64,000 bases of DNA from Mycobacterium sp. D16Q14 (GTDB lineage Bacteria; Actinomycetota; Actinomycetes; Mycobacteriales; Mycobacteriaceae): NCBI GenBank assembly GCA_002013415.1, contig MAEX01000007.1:209649-273648 (forward strand), given 5' to 3'. A program made the translations under genes and the position numbers. The number at the start of each line of letters is the position of its first letter. The stretch's first letter is position 1. A model generated the notes under the pieces. It saw nothing but the letters and a program-made list of their open reading frames with translations. It was not told where the DNA came from and did no database searches. This document shows, piece after piece, positions 10,762-22,038 of the stretch.

Positions 10762-11654
10762 TCGCGCCCCAGGTCACGGTGCAACACGCGCACTGACAGA
10801 CCTTCATCGGGTGCCATAGATGCGGCTAGCGCCTCGGCTATCGCGACACTGCGATGCTTGCCGCCTGTGCAGCCCACCGCGATTGTCATGTAGCGCTTTC
10901 CCTCTCGCCGGTAACCGTCGATGACGAGGTTCAGCAGCCGACGGTAGGTGTCCAAGAACTCGTCCGCACCGGGTTGGCTTAACACGTACTGACTGACCGC
11001 CGGGTGCTGACCGGTGTGCGGTCGCAGTTCATCCACCCAGTGCGGGTTCGGTAGAAACCTAACGTCAACGACCATATCGGCATCCATCGGCAGTCCATAT
11101 TTGAATCCGAAAGATTCCACGGTGACGCTCAGATGCGCCACCGTCTCAGTGCTGAAGGCACGTTCGATCGCAGCACGCAGCGCAGGCACAGGCAGTGACG
11201 ACGTGTCGATGACCAGATCCGCCGAGGCCCGGATGGGTGAGAGTAAGATGCGTTCGGCGGTGATGCCCTCGGCGAGCGTCTGACCGCCCTGCAGCGGGTG
11301 GCTACGCCGGTTCTGTTCGTAGCGGCGTACCAGGCTTTCGTCGGATGCCTCCAGGAATAGCACGCGTGGGCTGATGCCCCGGGTGGCCAGGTCGGCACGC
11401 ACCGACTCCAGATCGCCGGTGAAGCCCCGAGACCGCACATCCATCACCACGGCGAGCTGCGTGATGCGTGAACCGGCGGCAAGGCCCAAGTCGACCATGC
11501 GCGTGATCAGTTCGGGCGGCAGGTTGTCCGCGACGTACCACCCCAGGTCCTCGAGCACCTTGGCGGTCGTACCGCGTCCCGCGCCCGATAGGCCCGTGAC
11601 CAGGACGACGTCGATATCGGCGTTCGCGGTCTCATGAGGGGCGTGAAGTGTCAT
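10758..11654 (-). CDS. rapZ: RapZ/YvcJ-type nucleotide-binding protein
   Basis: This belongs to the P-loop RapZ/YvcJ family, whose enterobacterial member is an RNA-binding adaptor. The 298-residue protein has G-L-S-G-A-G-R-G-T at its P-loop, where the usual lysine is arginine, then W-Y-V-A-D-N-L-P and the C-terminal [13 protein letters not shown] domain. The frame is open to 11765 but runs into the uvrC 3' end. ATG 11654 or 11663 is likely, both overlapping uvrC by about 20-30 bp; GGAG lies close before 11654. Confidence 0.92.
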   Translation of the reverse strand: MTLHAPHETANADIDVVLVTGLSGAGRGTTAKVLEDLGWYVADNLPPELITRMVDLGLAAGSRITQLAVVMDVRSRGFTGDLESVRADLATRGISPRVLFLEASDESLVRRYEQNRRSHPLQGGQTLAEGITAERILLSPIRASADLVIDTSSLPVPALRAAIERAFSTETVAHLSVTVESFGFKYGLPMDADMVVDVRFLPNPHWVDELRPHTGQHPAVSQYVLSQPGADEFLDTYRRLLNLVIDGYRREGKRYMTIAVGCTGGKHRSVAIAEALAASMAPDEGLSVRVLHRDLGRE

Positions 11655-13680
11655 CGACTCCATTTTCGACCATGACGGGCAACGGCGCGTCGGTTGCCCC
11701 GGAAGTCGCACCTGAAGAGTCAGAACCCATGAGCGCGTCACGTACCGCGAGCGCCGTGGCCGCACCGATACCCGGAACCGCGGTGATCTCCTCGACGCTG
11801 GCCTTCTTGAGCTGCGCCACCGAACCGAAATGCGAGACGAGGGCGGCCCGGCGCGCCTCCCCCAGCCCCGGTATGCCGTCGAGCACCGAGGCGGTCATCC
11901 GCCGGGACCGCTTGCTGCGATGAAACGTGATGGCGAATCGGTGCGCCTCATCGCGCACGCGCTGCAGTAGGTACAGCGCCTGACTTGTTCGCGGCAGGAT
12001 TACCGGATCCGCCTCACCCGGCACCCACACCTCTTCGAGCCGCTTGGCCAAACCGATCACCGCGACATCGGTGACACCCAGCTCGCTCAACTCAGCGGCA
12101 GCCGCGTTGACCTGGGGCGCACCACCATCGACTACGAAAAGGTTGGGCGGATAAGCGAATTTCCGTGACCTGCCTTCCGGAGCCGCGACGCCGCCGACAC
12201 CCAAGCCCGGAACCGCGTCCTGATGAATCTGGGCGTCTTGCACATGCCGCGCGAATCGTCGACGGGTGATCTCCGCGATGGAGGCGACGTCATCGGAGCG
12301 ACCGTCGCCGGCGGCCTCTCTGATGCTGTAGTGGCGATAGTCCGACCGACGGGACAGACCGTCCTCGAAAACCACCAGCGAGGCCACTACATCGGTGCCC
12401 TGGACATGGCTGATATCGATGCACTCGATACGCAAGGGCGCCTGCTCCAGACCGAGCGCATCCTGAAGCTCCTGCAATGCCGCCGATCTCGTGGTGAGAT
12501 CCCCTGCACGCTTGAGCTTGTGCTGCGTTAGGGCCTCTTTCGCGTTGCGCTCCACTGTCTCGGCGAGAGCCTTTTTGTCGCCGCGCTGCGGTACCCGCAA
12601 CGAGACCCGAGAACCGCGCAGACCGGTTAACCAGGAGGTCATCCCCTCGGCATCGCGGGGCAGAACGGGCACCAGGACCTCCCGCGGCACCGGCGCCACG
12701 TCGGCATCCGCATCGGCGACATGGGCGAGGTCGGCCTGATCGCCGTAGAACTGAGTGAGGAACTGCTCGACCAGCCCCTCAAGGTCGGAATCGCCTGGGT
12801 CGCCGGTTTTTTCGACAATCCACCCGCGTTGTCCGCGAACCCGTCCGCCGCGCACATGAAAGACCTGCACGGCAGCCTCCAGCTCGTCATCGGCAAACGC
12901 CACCACATCGGCGTCGGTGCCGTCGCCGAACACCACAGTCTGTCGCTCCAGCGCACGCTGCAGCGCCGAGATGTTGTCCCGCAGCCGTGCCGCCCGTTCA
13001 AAATTCAGTTCCTGGGATGCATGGTTCATTTCACGTTCCATGTCGCGAGCCAGACGATCCGTCTTACCCGATAAGAAGTCGCAGAAATCAAGAACGATCT
13101 CGCGGTGCTCCTCGGCACTTACCCGCCCAACACAGGGCGCCGAACACTTTTCGATGTATCCGAGCAGGCAGGGCCGATCAATCTGTTTGTGCCGCTTGAA
13201 CACTCCATTGGAGCAGGTGCGCGCGGGGAACACCCGGGTCAGCAGATCGAGGGTTTCCCTGATGGCCCACGCATGCGAGTACGGGCCGAAGTAGCGCACG
13301 CCCTTCCGGCGGGGCCCGCGGTAGACGAATAGCCGCGGGTACTCCTCATTGAGGGTGACGGCCAGCACCGGATACGACTTGTCGTCGCGGTAGCGGACGT
13401 TGAAGCGCGGATCGAATTCCTTGATCCAGTTGTATTCGAGTTGCAGGGCTTCGACCTCGGTGCCCACCACGGTCCATTCCACGCTGCCCGCGGTGGTGAC
13501 CATCTGTCGGGTGCGCGGATGCAGACTCGCGATATCGGCGAAGTACGAGGTGAGCCGGCTACGAAGGCTCTTGGCCTTGCCCACGTAGATGACCCGTCCG
13601 TGCGGATCACGGAATCGGTAGACCCCCGGCTCGACGGGTATCGAGCCGGGAGCCGGTCGATAAGTCGAGGGATCGGGCAC
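11632..13680 (-). CDS. uvrC: UvrABC excinuclease subunit C
   Basis: UvrC makes the dual incisions of nucleotide excision repair. The 682-residue protein has the GIY-YIG nuclease at its start (G-V-Y-R-F then V-I-Y-V-G-K-A), a four-cysteine cluster near residues 157-183, a UVR motif around 205-240, the RNase H-like second nuclease with V-D-G-G-A-P-Q and C-terminal helix-hairpin-helix repeats. The tail of about 25 residues is Ser/Thr-rich and overlaps the start of rapZ. Confidence 0.96.
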   Translation of the reverse strand: MPDPSTYRPAPGSIPVEPGVYRFRDPHGRVIYVGKAKSLRSRLTSYFADIASLHPRTRQMVTTAGSVEWTVVGTEVEALQLEYNWIKEFDPRFNVRYRDDKSYPVLAVTLNEEYPRLFVYRGPRRKGVRYFGPYSHAWAIRETLDLLTRVFPARTCSNGVFKRHKQIDRPCLLGYIEKCSAPCVGRVSAEEHREIVLDFCDFLSGKTDRLARDMEREMNHASQELNFERAARLRDNISALQRALERQTVVFGDGTDADVVAFADDELEAAVQVFHVRGGRVRGQRGWIVEKTGDPGDSDLEGLVEQFLTQFYGDQADLAHVADADADVAPVPREVLVPVLPRDAEGMTSWLTGLRGSRVSLRVPQRGDKKALAETVERNAKEALTQHKLKRAGDLTTRSAALQELQDALGLEQAPLRIECIDISHVQGTDVVASLVVFEDGLSRRSDYRHYSIREAAGDGRSDDVASIAEITRRRFARHVQDAQIHQDAVPGLGVGGVAAPEGRSRKFAYPPNLFVVDGGAPQVNAAAAELSELGVTDVAVIGLAKRLEEVWVPGEADPVILPRTSQALYLLQRVRDEAHRFAITFHRSKRSRRMTASVLDGIPGLGEARRAALVSHFGSVAQLKKASVEEITAVPGIGAATALAVRDALMGSDSSGATSGATDAPLPVMVENGVDDTSRPS

Positions 13681-13751
13681 ATATCCAGGCTAGTCGGGGG
13701 CTCCGACGCTCGAACTCATCGATAGACGCCCGTCGCTGTTCGACAATCCGC

Positions 13752-13766
13752 TACCCTCAGGGGGTA
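13752..13766. promoter_or_regulatory. Palindrome TACCC-N5-GGGTA (copper-repressor-like)
   Basis: A perfect TACCC-TCAGG-GGGTA lies 31 bp before the GTG of the secreted-protein gene at 13797. This form matches my recollection of the mycobacterial RicR/CsoR-family copper operator. A TTCGAC at 13739-13744 and TACCTC at 13765-13770 could be the flanking promoter elements, placing the palindrome in the spacer, but the -10 is poor. Confidence 0.5.
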
Positions 13767-13796
13767 CCTCAACGTGGGGACGAAGGAGGGACAACC

Positions 13797-14105
13797 GTGC
13801 GTAGATTGCCCGCGGGATCGATACCCGTGTTCGTCGCCGCGGCGACCGGCCTGTCCCTCATCACCGCGATACAGGCCCTAGCCCGTCCGTCGAACGACGC
13901 CGATGCCGTGATCAACAGCTTGCAGGCCAGCGGCTATCGCGTGACCGTGACCAGGATCGGCTCGGCGCATCCCGACAACTGCGTCGTCCAGTCCGTCAAT
14001 CAACAGTCGCCAGTCTCCAATGTGGCCAGTGCGCGCGATATGCGTAACAGGCCGACTTCGGTTCCCGTGTCTACCAAGGTCGCTCACGTCACTCTGGCGT
14101 GCTGA
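13797..14105 (+). CDS. Small secreted mycobacterial protein
   Basis: This is a 102-residue protein with an N-terminal hydrophobic signal (about residues 9-29) and a compact domain carrying two cysteines (C63 and the C-terminal C102), probably disulfide-bonded outside the cell. The segment A-V-I-N-S-L-Q-A-S-G-Y-R-V recalls the small mycobacterial secreted-protein family with A-V-I-x-x-L-Q-x-x-G-Y; no function is known. The start is GTG 13797, supported by GGAGGG eight bases upstream. It is followed after 15 bp by another secreted protein and preceded by a TACCC-N5-GGGTA palindrome. Confidence 0.7.
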   Translation: MRRLPAGSIPVFVAAATGLSLITAIQALARPSNDADAVINSLQASGYRVTVTRIGSAHPDNCVVQSVNQQSPVSNVASARDMRNRPTSVPVSTKVAHVTLAC

Positions 14106-14120
14106 CAGATAGGACGATGG

Positions 14121-14756
14121 ATGAGAAACAGCGTTGGCTCCCTGGCGGTTGCCATGGTGACCATGACCGGAATCGCCCTGTCGCCCACGATCGCCGCAGC
14201 TGATCCCGATACCCCAGTACCCGCGCCGAACTCTGAAACCGCTTCTCGGACAGCGGTACTTCCCATCTTCGCGCAGGAGGGCATCAAGGTCAGGACCGGA
14301 AAACCCGGCGAGCTACTGACGATCACCTTGCCTGATGACGCTCCCCTGCTGCCCGCGGAATGGGGCCCCGACGGCGAGGCCACCTACCACTCCGCCGACA
14401 CCGATTTCACCGTGACACCTCTTGTCGACGGTGGCGAGTACTTCACGATCGTGAAGAAGAACCCGTCCGACTCGTTCGACTACAACTTGCGCCTTGGACT
14501 GCCCGCGGGCACGCATTGGGTGCGGCACGGCACCACACTGCTCATCGAATCCGATGGCGCCGGCGCCGATCAGCCCGCGCTGTTGGTCGGAATGTTCGCA
14601 TCGCCGAGGGTGACCACCGTCAAGGGCACTGATATCCCGTTGACCGTCCAGCTCGATCCCAACGGCGACGCCGTGCTTTCGGCCCGGAGTCCGGAGCTCG
14701 TCAACACGCCGGTCGAAATCGGCTTCTCCTACCACCCGGTGGACATCTCCCCCTAA
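14121..14756 (+). CDS. Secreted protein of unknown function
   Basis: The 211-residue product has a signal peptide ending near A-A-A-D (about residue 29), then a cysteine-free domain predicted mostly beta with the repeated theme V-T-P-L-V-D-G-G-E-Y and T-H-W-V-R-H-G-T-T. I do not recognise a catalytic motif. It lies 15 bp after the small secreted protein and 19 bp before the gamma-glutamyltransferase gene, so the three probably form one transcript for exported proteins. Confidence 0.65.
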   Translation: MRNSVGSLAVAMVTMTGIALSPTIAAADPDTPVPAPNSETASRTAVLPIFAQEGIKVRTGKPGELLTITLPDDAPLLPAEWGPDGEATYHSADTDFTVTPLVDGGEYFTIVKKNPSDSFDYNLRLGLPAGTHWVRHGTTLLIESDGAGADQPALLVGMFASPRVTTVKGTDIPLTVQLDPNGDAVLSARSPELVNTPVEIGFSYHPVDISP

Positions 14757-14775
14757 CCGCTAACGTGATGGAACT

Positions 14776-16719
14776 GTGAGGACTCTGTCGAGACTGCTGG
14801 CCTTCCCCTCCATTGCTCTCCTCGCTGCCGCAGGTTGCTCGACCGATCACGCGACGCGCCCGGGTGCCGGATCCGAACCGTGCAGCATCGTCACCAATGG
14901 CATTCCGGTTGCCAAAACCGTGGTCGCGGGCACCACAGCCCCACGCGATATCTCGACCAATCCCGAGGTCGCCACCGGTTACCGCACAGGCATGTCGGCG
15001 GTCCGCACCGCGAGCTATGCCGTCGCGACGGCTAACCCGCTGGCCACCCAGGCAGCCTGTCGCGTGCTACGCGATGGCGGATCGGCGGCGGACGCGTTGG
15101 TGACCGCACAAACCGTGCTCGGACTCGTCGAACCGCAATCCTCCGGAATCGGCGGCGGCGGCTTCCTGGTCTACTACGACGCCCAGACCGGAGCGGTGCA
15201 GGCATACGACGGCCGAGAGGTCGCGCCCGCGGCGGCCACCGAGAATTACCTGCGCTGGATCGACGATGCCGACAGGGGCCAGCCCAGGCCCGATGCGCGC
15301 TCATCAGGCCGTTCGATCGGGGTACCCGGCATCCTGCGCATGCTCCATGACGCCCAATCCGCGCACGGCACCGTTCCGTGGCGCGACTTATTCACTCCGG
15401 CAGTCCAATTAGCCGACGAAGGCTTCGAGATCAGTCCCCGGCTCGCCGCCGCGATCAGCGACTCGGCGACCAGCCTTGCCCTGGACCAGGAGGCGGGTAC
15501 GTACTTTCTCAACCCCGACGGATCAGCGAAACCCTCAGGAACGAAGCTCACCAACCCGGCCTATGCCAAAACCCTTGGCGCCGTCGCCACCGACGGGCCG
15601 GACGCCTTCTACCGAGGCGCAATCGCCGAGGACATCGTCGCCGCAGCGGCAGACACCTCGTCGGGACGCACCCCGAGCCTCATGACGACGGCCGATCTCT
15701 CCGGGTATTCGGCGAAGAACCGCGAATCCCTCTGCACCACATATCGCGATCACGAAATCTGCGGCATGCCGGCACCGTCCTCGGGTGGCATCGCCGTCGC
15801 CGCCACCCTGGGCATGCTCCAGAACTTTCCGATGGCCTCCTACCGACCTACGGACGTCGACCTCGACGGGGGCAGGCCCACAGTCGACGGCGTGCACTAC
15901 ATCGCCGAAGCAGAACGGCTGGCCTACGCAGATCGCGACAAGTACGTCGCTGACACCGATTTCGTCGCGCTCCCAGGCAATTCACCGAGCACCCTGCTCA
16001 ACCCGACCTACCTGACCGGGCGTGCCAAACTGATCTCCGGCGAGAAGACGATGGGCATCGCCAAACCCGGCGACTTCAACGTTCCCGCGTCAGCGGCCGT
16101 GTCCACTCCAGAACACGGCACCAGCCAGGTGACCGTCGTTGACGCGCACGGTAACGCCGCATCGCTCACCACCACAGTCGAATCCGCGTTCGGCTCCTAT
16201 CACATGGTCGACGGCTTTATCCTCAACAACCAGCTCACTGACTTCTCTGCCGAGCCCGCGGGTAAGGACGGGCTTCCCATTGCCAACCGGTTACAGCCGG
16301 GCAAGCGGCCGCGTAGCTCCATGGCACCCACCCTGGTCTTCGAACGCACGGAGTCCGGTAAGCGCGGTGCACTGCTGCTCGCGGTCGGGTCGCCGGGTGG
16401 CGCGGTCATCATCCAATTTGTGGTGAAAACCCTTGTGGGCATTTTGGACTGGGGCCTGGATCCCCAGCAGGCGGTATCCATGGTGGACTTCGGCGCCAAC
16501 AACTCGCGCAAGACCAATGTCGGTGGCGAGCACCCCAACATCGATGCCCGCGACAACGGTGCCAACGATCCGTTAGTCCAAGGGCTGCGTAGCCGCGGCC
16601 ACACCGTCGATGTTGCCGACCAGTCCAGTGGCCTGTCGGCGCTGGTGCGGCGAGGGCCGGGGTGGATCGGCGGTGCGGATCCGCGCCGCGAGGGCCTCGT
16701 CATGGGCGATACGGGCTAA
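14776..16719 (+). CDS. ggt: Gamma-glutamyltransferase lipoprotein
   Basis: This extracytoplasmic enzyme hydrolyses or transfers the gamma-glutamyl group of glutathione-like peptides. The 647-residue precursor has a lipobox L-A-A-A-G-C at residues 17-22, so it is predicted to be a lipid-anchored GGT. It shows G-I-G-G-G-G-F-L-V in the N-terminal large-subunit region, the self-cleavage/nucleophile site H-G-T-S-Q with the new N-terminal threonine, and downstream S-S-M-A-P-T and G-S-P-G-G. Because mycobacteria use mycothiol, the natural substrate may be host glutathione (inference). GTG 14776 begins the signal; GGAACTG lies just before. Confidence 0.93.
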   Translation: MRTLSRLLAFPSIALLAAAGCSTDHATRPGAGSEPCSIVTNGIPVAKTVVAGTTAPRDISTNPEVATGYRTGMSAVRTASYAVATANPLATQAACRVLRDGGSAADALVTAQTVLGLVEPQSSGIGGGGFLVYYDAQTGAVQAYDGREVAPAAATENYLRWIDDADRGQPRPDARSSGRSIGVPGILRMLHDAQSAHGTVPWRDLFTPAVQLADEGFEISPRLAAAISDSATSLALDQEAGTYFLNPDGSAKPSGTKLTNPAYAKTLGAVATDGPDAFYRGAIAEDIVAAAADTSSGRTPSLMTTADLSGYSAKNRESLCTTYRDHEICGMPAPSSGGIAVAATLGMLQNFPMASYRPTDVDLDGGRPTVDGVHYIAEAERLAYADRDKYVADTDFVALPGNSPSTLLNPTYLTGRAKLISGEKTMGIAKPGDFNVPASAAVSTPEHGTSQVTVVDAHGNAASLTTTVESAFGSYHMVDGFILNNQLTDFSAEPAGKDGLPIANRLQPGKRPRSSMAPTLVFERTESGKRGALLLAVGSPGGAVIIQFVVKTLVGILDWGLDPQQAVSMVDFGANNSRKTNVGGEHPNIDARDNGANDPLVQGLRSRGHTVDVADQSSGLSALVRRGPGWIGGADPRREGLVMGDTG

Positions 16720-16728
16720 AGGCCGCAG

Positions 16729-17502
16729 TCAGCACAGCTCGCTCTGGCCGGCATCGCCGATCGCGCCGGCCCGGGAAGTGTCTTTGAGCGACACCCCGGA
16801 ACGGCCCAACCGACGCGCACCGCCGACCAAGCTCGTGGCGATATGCGCGGCCTCCCGGTAACTGAGCCCGTCGGGCGGGTGGATGTTGGAGATGCAATTG
16901 CGATCGGCGTCTGTGCAACCCGGCCGCGGTAGGTGCGTGAGGTAGATACCGAGACTGTCGACGACACTGAGCCCGGGCCGCTCACCGATGATGACAATCA
17001 GCGTGCGGTACCGTCCCTGCGCCGCGATGTGATCACCCAATGCCACCCGGGCCTGCGTGGCGATCACGGGGGCGGCCAACGTGTATGAGTCGCCCAGCTG
17101 CAGGGCGAGTTCGCGAACTAGCGGGACACCATGGCGCATGAGGGCTATGGGTGACAGGCCATCGGCGAGGACAAACCCGATATCCGCAGCCTCGCGTGGC
17201 ACCGCGGACAGATCGGCGGGCAGCCTTCCGAGGTCGGGTCTACGCAAATATTCTGCGCGAGAGCTCACTTGGCTGGTGACCACTATGGGCATGCCCAGCC
17301 CGATTCCGCCGACGTCGGCGGCGAGGCGCTCGGTGTCCAGCGGTACGTGGACTGCGTCGCGGGCCGCCGCGTGCGCGGCGGCCAAGTCAAGCACATCCCG
17401 GGTGTGCAGCGCATTGCCCGCCCGGTCCAGGCCGATCCGAGCTTGGGTGTTTACCCGCAGTTCTTTCCAAAACTTTTGGCGGGCAACATCACCGGTTGTC
17501 AT
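16729..17502 (-). CDS. eutC: Ethanolamine ammonia-lyase light chain
   Basis: EutC is the small subunit of the adenosylcobalamin-dependent lyase that turns ethanolamine into acetaldehyde and ammonia. The 257-residue protein has the family features L-R-V-N-T-Q-A-R-I-G-L at the start, V-V-T-S-Q-V-S-S-R in the middle, I-I-G-E-R-P-G-L and the Cys-bearing N-C-I-S-N-I-H near the end. Its start overlaps the eutB stop by 4 bases. It ends 9 bp from the converging ggt gene. Confidence 0.95.
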   Translation of the reverse strand: MTTGDVARQKFWKELRVNTQARIGLDRAGNALHTRDVLDLAAAHAAARDAVHVPLDTERLAADVGGIGLGMPIVVTSQVSSRAEYLRRPDLGRLPADLSAVPREAADIGFVLADGLSPIALMRHGVPLVRELALQLGDSYTLAAPVIATQARVALGDHIAAQGRYRTLIVIIGERPGLSVVDSLGIYLTHLPRPGCTDADRNCISNIHPPDGLSYREAAHIATSLVGGARRLGRSGVSLKDTSRAGAIGDAGQSELC

Positions 17503-18914
17503 CGGGCACCCGAGTTGGTCAGGGCGCGCAGCGGCGAGCTCGCCACGTCAAAGGGTGTGAGGTGGCCACCCTCGTCGATCATTCCGATGGCCTGCAACCA
17601 CTGCTCGAACTCGGGTGCCGGCCGCAGACCCAGCGTCCGGCGCGCCTGCAGCACATCGTGAAACGACAGACTCTGATAGCCGAGCATGACATCGTCAGCA
17701 CCGGGAACGGTGATGACAAACCCGACTCCCGCGGCCGCAAGCAGGATCAGCAGTGTGTCCATATCGTTCTGGTCGGCCTCGGCGTGGTTGGTGTAGCAGA
17801 CGTCAACACCCATCGGAAGACCAAGTAGCTTGCCACAGAAGTGATCCTCCAATCCAGCGCGGACGATCTGCTTACCGTCGTAAAGATATTCCGGCCCGAT
17901 GAATCCGACGACCGTATTGACCAGGAACGGTTCCAGGTCGCGGGCCACCGCGTAGGCGCGCGCTTCCAGTGTCTGCTGATCAACAGGTTTGCCGCCGGTG
18001 CCCAGATGCGCGCGGGAGCTCAACGCCGACCCCTGCCCGGTCTCGAGGTACATGACGTTGTCCCCGACGGTCCCCCGCCGCAGGGCCCGGGTCGCATCGC
18101 GACCTTCGCGCAACAGCGAGATGTTCACTCCGAAAGCGGAGTTGGCGCCCTCGGTGCCCGCGATCGATTGGAACGTCAAATCCACCGGCGCTCCACGTTC
18201 GATCAATCCGATCGTCGTGGTGATGTGGGAGAGAACGCAGGACTGGGTGGGGATCTCGTAGCGCAATCTGATGGAGTCGAGGAGGTGCAGCAGATCCGAG
18301 GTGGCGTGCGGCGAATCGGTCGCCGGGTTGATGCCGATGACGGCGTCACCACATCCCAGAAGTAGCCCGTCAAGGACGGCAGCGGCGACACCGCGAGGAT
18401 CGTCGGTGGGGTGATTCGGCTGTAACCGGGTGGCCAGCGTGCCCTTGCCGCCGACGGTCGTGCGGAAGGCGGCGCTCACCTGCATGGCGGCACCGGCCGC
18501 CACCAGGTCTTGGTTGCGCATGATCTTGCTCACCGCAGCCGCCATCTCGGGGGTTATCCCGGCGCTGACAGCGGCGATCCTCTGGGCACCATCATCGCGG
18601 GAAGCGCTCTCCAACAACCAGTCCCGAAAGCCACCGACGGTCAGATGTGCGATCGCAGAGTAGGACCGGCGATCGTGGCTGTCGATGATCAGCCTGGTGA
18701 CCTCGTCAGTTTCGTACGGCACCACCGTCTCGTTGAGGAACATGTCGAGCGGCAGGTCGGCGAGAACCCATGCGGCAGCGGCCCGTTCGGCATCAGAGTC
18801 CGCCGCGCAGCCCGCCAGCTGATCACCCGACCGCAACGGCGTCGCCTTGGCCATCACATCCACCAGTCCGTCGAAGGTGTAGCTCACCCCCGCGATCTGT
18901 TGCCGGTGCTTCAC
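17499..18914 (-). CDS. eutB: Ethanolamine ammonia-lyase heavy chain
   Basis: EutB is the large catalytic subunit, a TIM barrel that binds the adenosylcobalamin cofactor with EutC. The 471-residue protein has the family motif L-L-G-C-G-D-A-V-I-G-I-N-P-A, T-Q-S-C-V-L-S-H-I-T-T and the later Y-T-N-H-A-E-A-D. The frame is open to 19034, but the GTG at 18914 gives the normal N-terminus (K-H-R-Q-Q-I-A-G-V-x-Y-x-F) and overlaps the permease stop in a GTGA arrangement. Cofactor supply genes are not in the window. Confidence 0.95.
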   Translation of the reverse strand: MKHRQQIAGVSYTFDGLVDVMAKATPLRSGDQLAGCAADSDAERAAAAWVLADLPLDMFLNETVVPYETDEVTRLIIDSHDRRSYSAIAHLTVGGFRDWLLESASRDDGAQRIAAVSAGITPEMAAAVSKIMRNQDLVAAGAAMQVSAAFRTTVGGKGTLATRLQPNHPTDDPRGVAAAVLDGLLLGCGDAVIGINPATDSPHATSDLLHLLDSIRLRYEIPTQSCVLSHITTTIGLIERGAPVDLTFQSIAGTEGANSAFGVNISLLREGRDATRALRRGTVGDNVMYLETGQGSALSSRAHLGTGGKPVDQQTLEARAYAVARDLEPFLVNTVVGFIGPEYLYDGKQIVRAGLEDHFCGKLLGLPMGVDVCYTNHAEADQNDMDTLLILLAAAGVGFVITVPGADDVMLGYQSLSFHDVLQARRTLGLRPAPEFEQWLQAIGMIDEGGHLTPFDVASSPLRALTNSGAR

Positions 18915-20338
18915 GTGAGCTCGCTTTCGGCCTCCGCAAGCATCGCGAACTCCTCGTCGGGCGAATTCGCCACCAGGCGGTGGCGGCTGTAGAGCGCGAA
19001 ATACACCATGAACGCCGCGAACACGGTCAGACACAGGCCCGCCGCCACCGGGTTGACCAGGAATGTCGCGATGACCGCCAGCACCGCGACGACCAGGGCG
19101 AAGCCGGTGGTGGCGATGCCGCCCGGGGTGCGGTACGGGCGCGGCATGTTCGGCTCACGCACCCGTAGCACGATGTGGCTGACCATCATCAGCACGTAGC
19201 TCAGGGCAGCACCGAAGACAGCCATATTGAGGAGCAGGTCACCGTGTCCCGTCAACGACAGTGCGAATCCGATGATGCCCGGGACAACGAGTGCCAGCGT
19301 CGGGGCCTTGCGGGAGTTGGTCACCGACAGAACCGTCGGCAGATAGCCCGCGCGGGACAGCGCGAACAGCTGACGTGAATACGCGTAGATGATCGAGAAG
19401 AAGCTCGCGATGAGCCCGGCCAAACCGATGTAGTTGACCAACTTGGCGGCGGTTCCGTGGCCGAGCGCCTCGACGAGCGGATTACCTGAATCCGATATCT
19501 GTTCCGCACCGCCGACGCCGGTGGTCAGCACCAGCGCTATCGCACAGGTCACCAGCAGCACACCGATCGCCGCGATGATCCCGCGCGGCACATTGCGTTC
19601 CGGGTTGGCCGTCTCCTCGGCCGCAAGCGGAACGCCCTCGACAGCGAGGAAAAACCAGATCGCAAACGGAATGGCGGCCCAAATTCCCAGGTAGCCATGC
19701 GGCAGGATGCTCGAGGCCCCCGCGGCACCTTCGTCCACCGCGATGTTGGTCAGATTGTGGATGTCGAAATGGCCTGCCGCGGCGACCGCGAAGATCAGCA
19801 GGCCCACCAATGCAATCGCGGTGATGACGAACATCACCTTCAGTGCCTCACCGACGCCCGACAGATGAATGCCGATGAACACGGCGTAAGCCGCCAGGTA
19901 GACCCACCACCCGTTGGTGATGCCGAACAGACCCAGCGACTGGACGTATGCACCGATGAAGGTGGCGATGGCCGCCGGGGCGATCGAGTACTCGATGAGA
20001 ATTGCTGTACCCGTGGCAAATCCACCCCACCGGCCGAGCGCGCGGCGCGCGAAGGTGTAGCCGCCCCCCGCCGTCGGCAGTGCCGAAGACAGCTCCGCCA
20101 TCCCCAGCACGAGTGCCAGGTACATGCCGGCGATCACTACGGTGGCGATCGCCAGTCCGCCGAACCCGCCTTGGCCCAAACCGAAGTTCCAGCCCGAATA
20201 GTCGCCGGACACCACATAACTCACCCCGAGGCCGGCCAGCAGCACCCAGCCCGCGCTCCCCGATCTGAGTTGGCGCTTACGCAGATAGTCCGCGCTCTCG
20301 AGGTGCTCCTCGATGAGGCCATGCTTGGTGGTCGCCAT
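18911..20338 (-). CDS. eat: Ethanolamine permease (APC family)
   Basis: This is a 475-residue amino-acid/polyamine/organocation transporter with 12 or so membrane spans between residues 30 and 455. It carries the APC signature L-P-T-A-G-G-G-Y-T-F-A near the second span and E-G-V-P-L-A-A-E-E-T in the middle, as in the Eat family. Position directly before eutB with overlapping stop and start codons supports ethanolamine as substrate. Confidence 0.92.
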   Translation of the reverse strand: MATTKHGLIEEHLESADYLRKRQLRSGSAGWVLLAGLGVSYVVSGDYSGWNFGLGQGGFGGLAIATVVIAGMYLALVLGMAELSSALPTAGGGYTFARRALGRWGGFATGTAILIEYSIAPAAIATFIGAYVQSLGLFGITNGWWVYLAAYAVFIGIHLSGVGEALKVMFVITAIALVGLLIFAVAAAGHFDIHNLTNIAVDEGAAGASSILPHGYLGIWAAIPFAIWFFLAVEGVPLAAEETANPERNVPRGIIAAIGVLLVTCAIALVLTTGVGGAEQISDSGNPLVEALGHGTAAKLVNYIGLAGLIASFFSIIYAYSRQLFALSRAGYLPTVLSVTNSRKAPTLALVVPGIIGFALSLTGHGDLLLNMAVFGAALSYVLMMVSHIVLRVREPNMPRPYRTPGGIATTGFALVVAVLAVIATFLVNPVAAGLCLTVFAAFMVYFALYSRHRLVANSPDEEFAMLAEAESELT

Positions 20339-20413
20339 ATATCGTTCCTTGCTCTCCGCAGATCAACACAGTGGGATGACGTCGCTTTCGGGTGATATCG
20401 CCGATGGCGACGG

Positions 20414-21937
<1,524 letters not shown>

Positions 21938-21982
21938 GGTGGTCTCCTACCTTCAAGACAGCAAATGTGTCGGTAATCACTG

Positions 21983-22018
21983 AAGATAGGTTTTGGCCCG
22001 TTGCAGCACGGTTGCAAC
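21983..22018 (-). promoter_or_regulatory. Promoter region with paired GTTGCA sites before the eut operon
   Basis: GTTGCA occurs at 22000-22005 and again at 22011-22016 (11-bp spacing, one helical turn); the same bases also form the inverted repeat GTTGCA-N7-TGCAAC (22000-22018). Downstream on the minus strand is TATCTT (21988-21983), a TANNNT -10, and then AGGTAGGAG before the aldehyde dehydrogenase start. An activator bound to the pair would sit over the -35 region. Confidence 0.5.
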
Positions 22019-22038
22019 TTTCCCTGCGGCGGCAGCGC

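Noticed and set aside
21938..22038. A cobalamin riboswitch before the B12-dependent ethanolamine genes
   Set aside because: The gap is only about 100 bp and contains no B12-box-like sequence; the GTTGCA pair explains its symmetry better.
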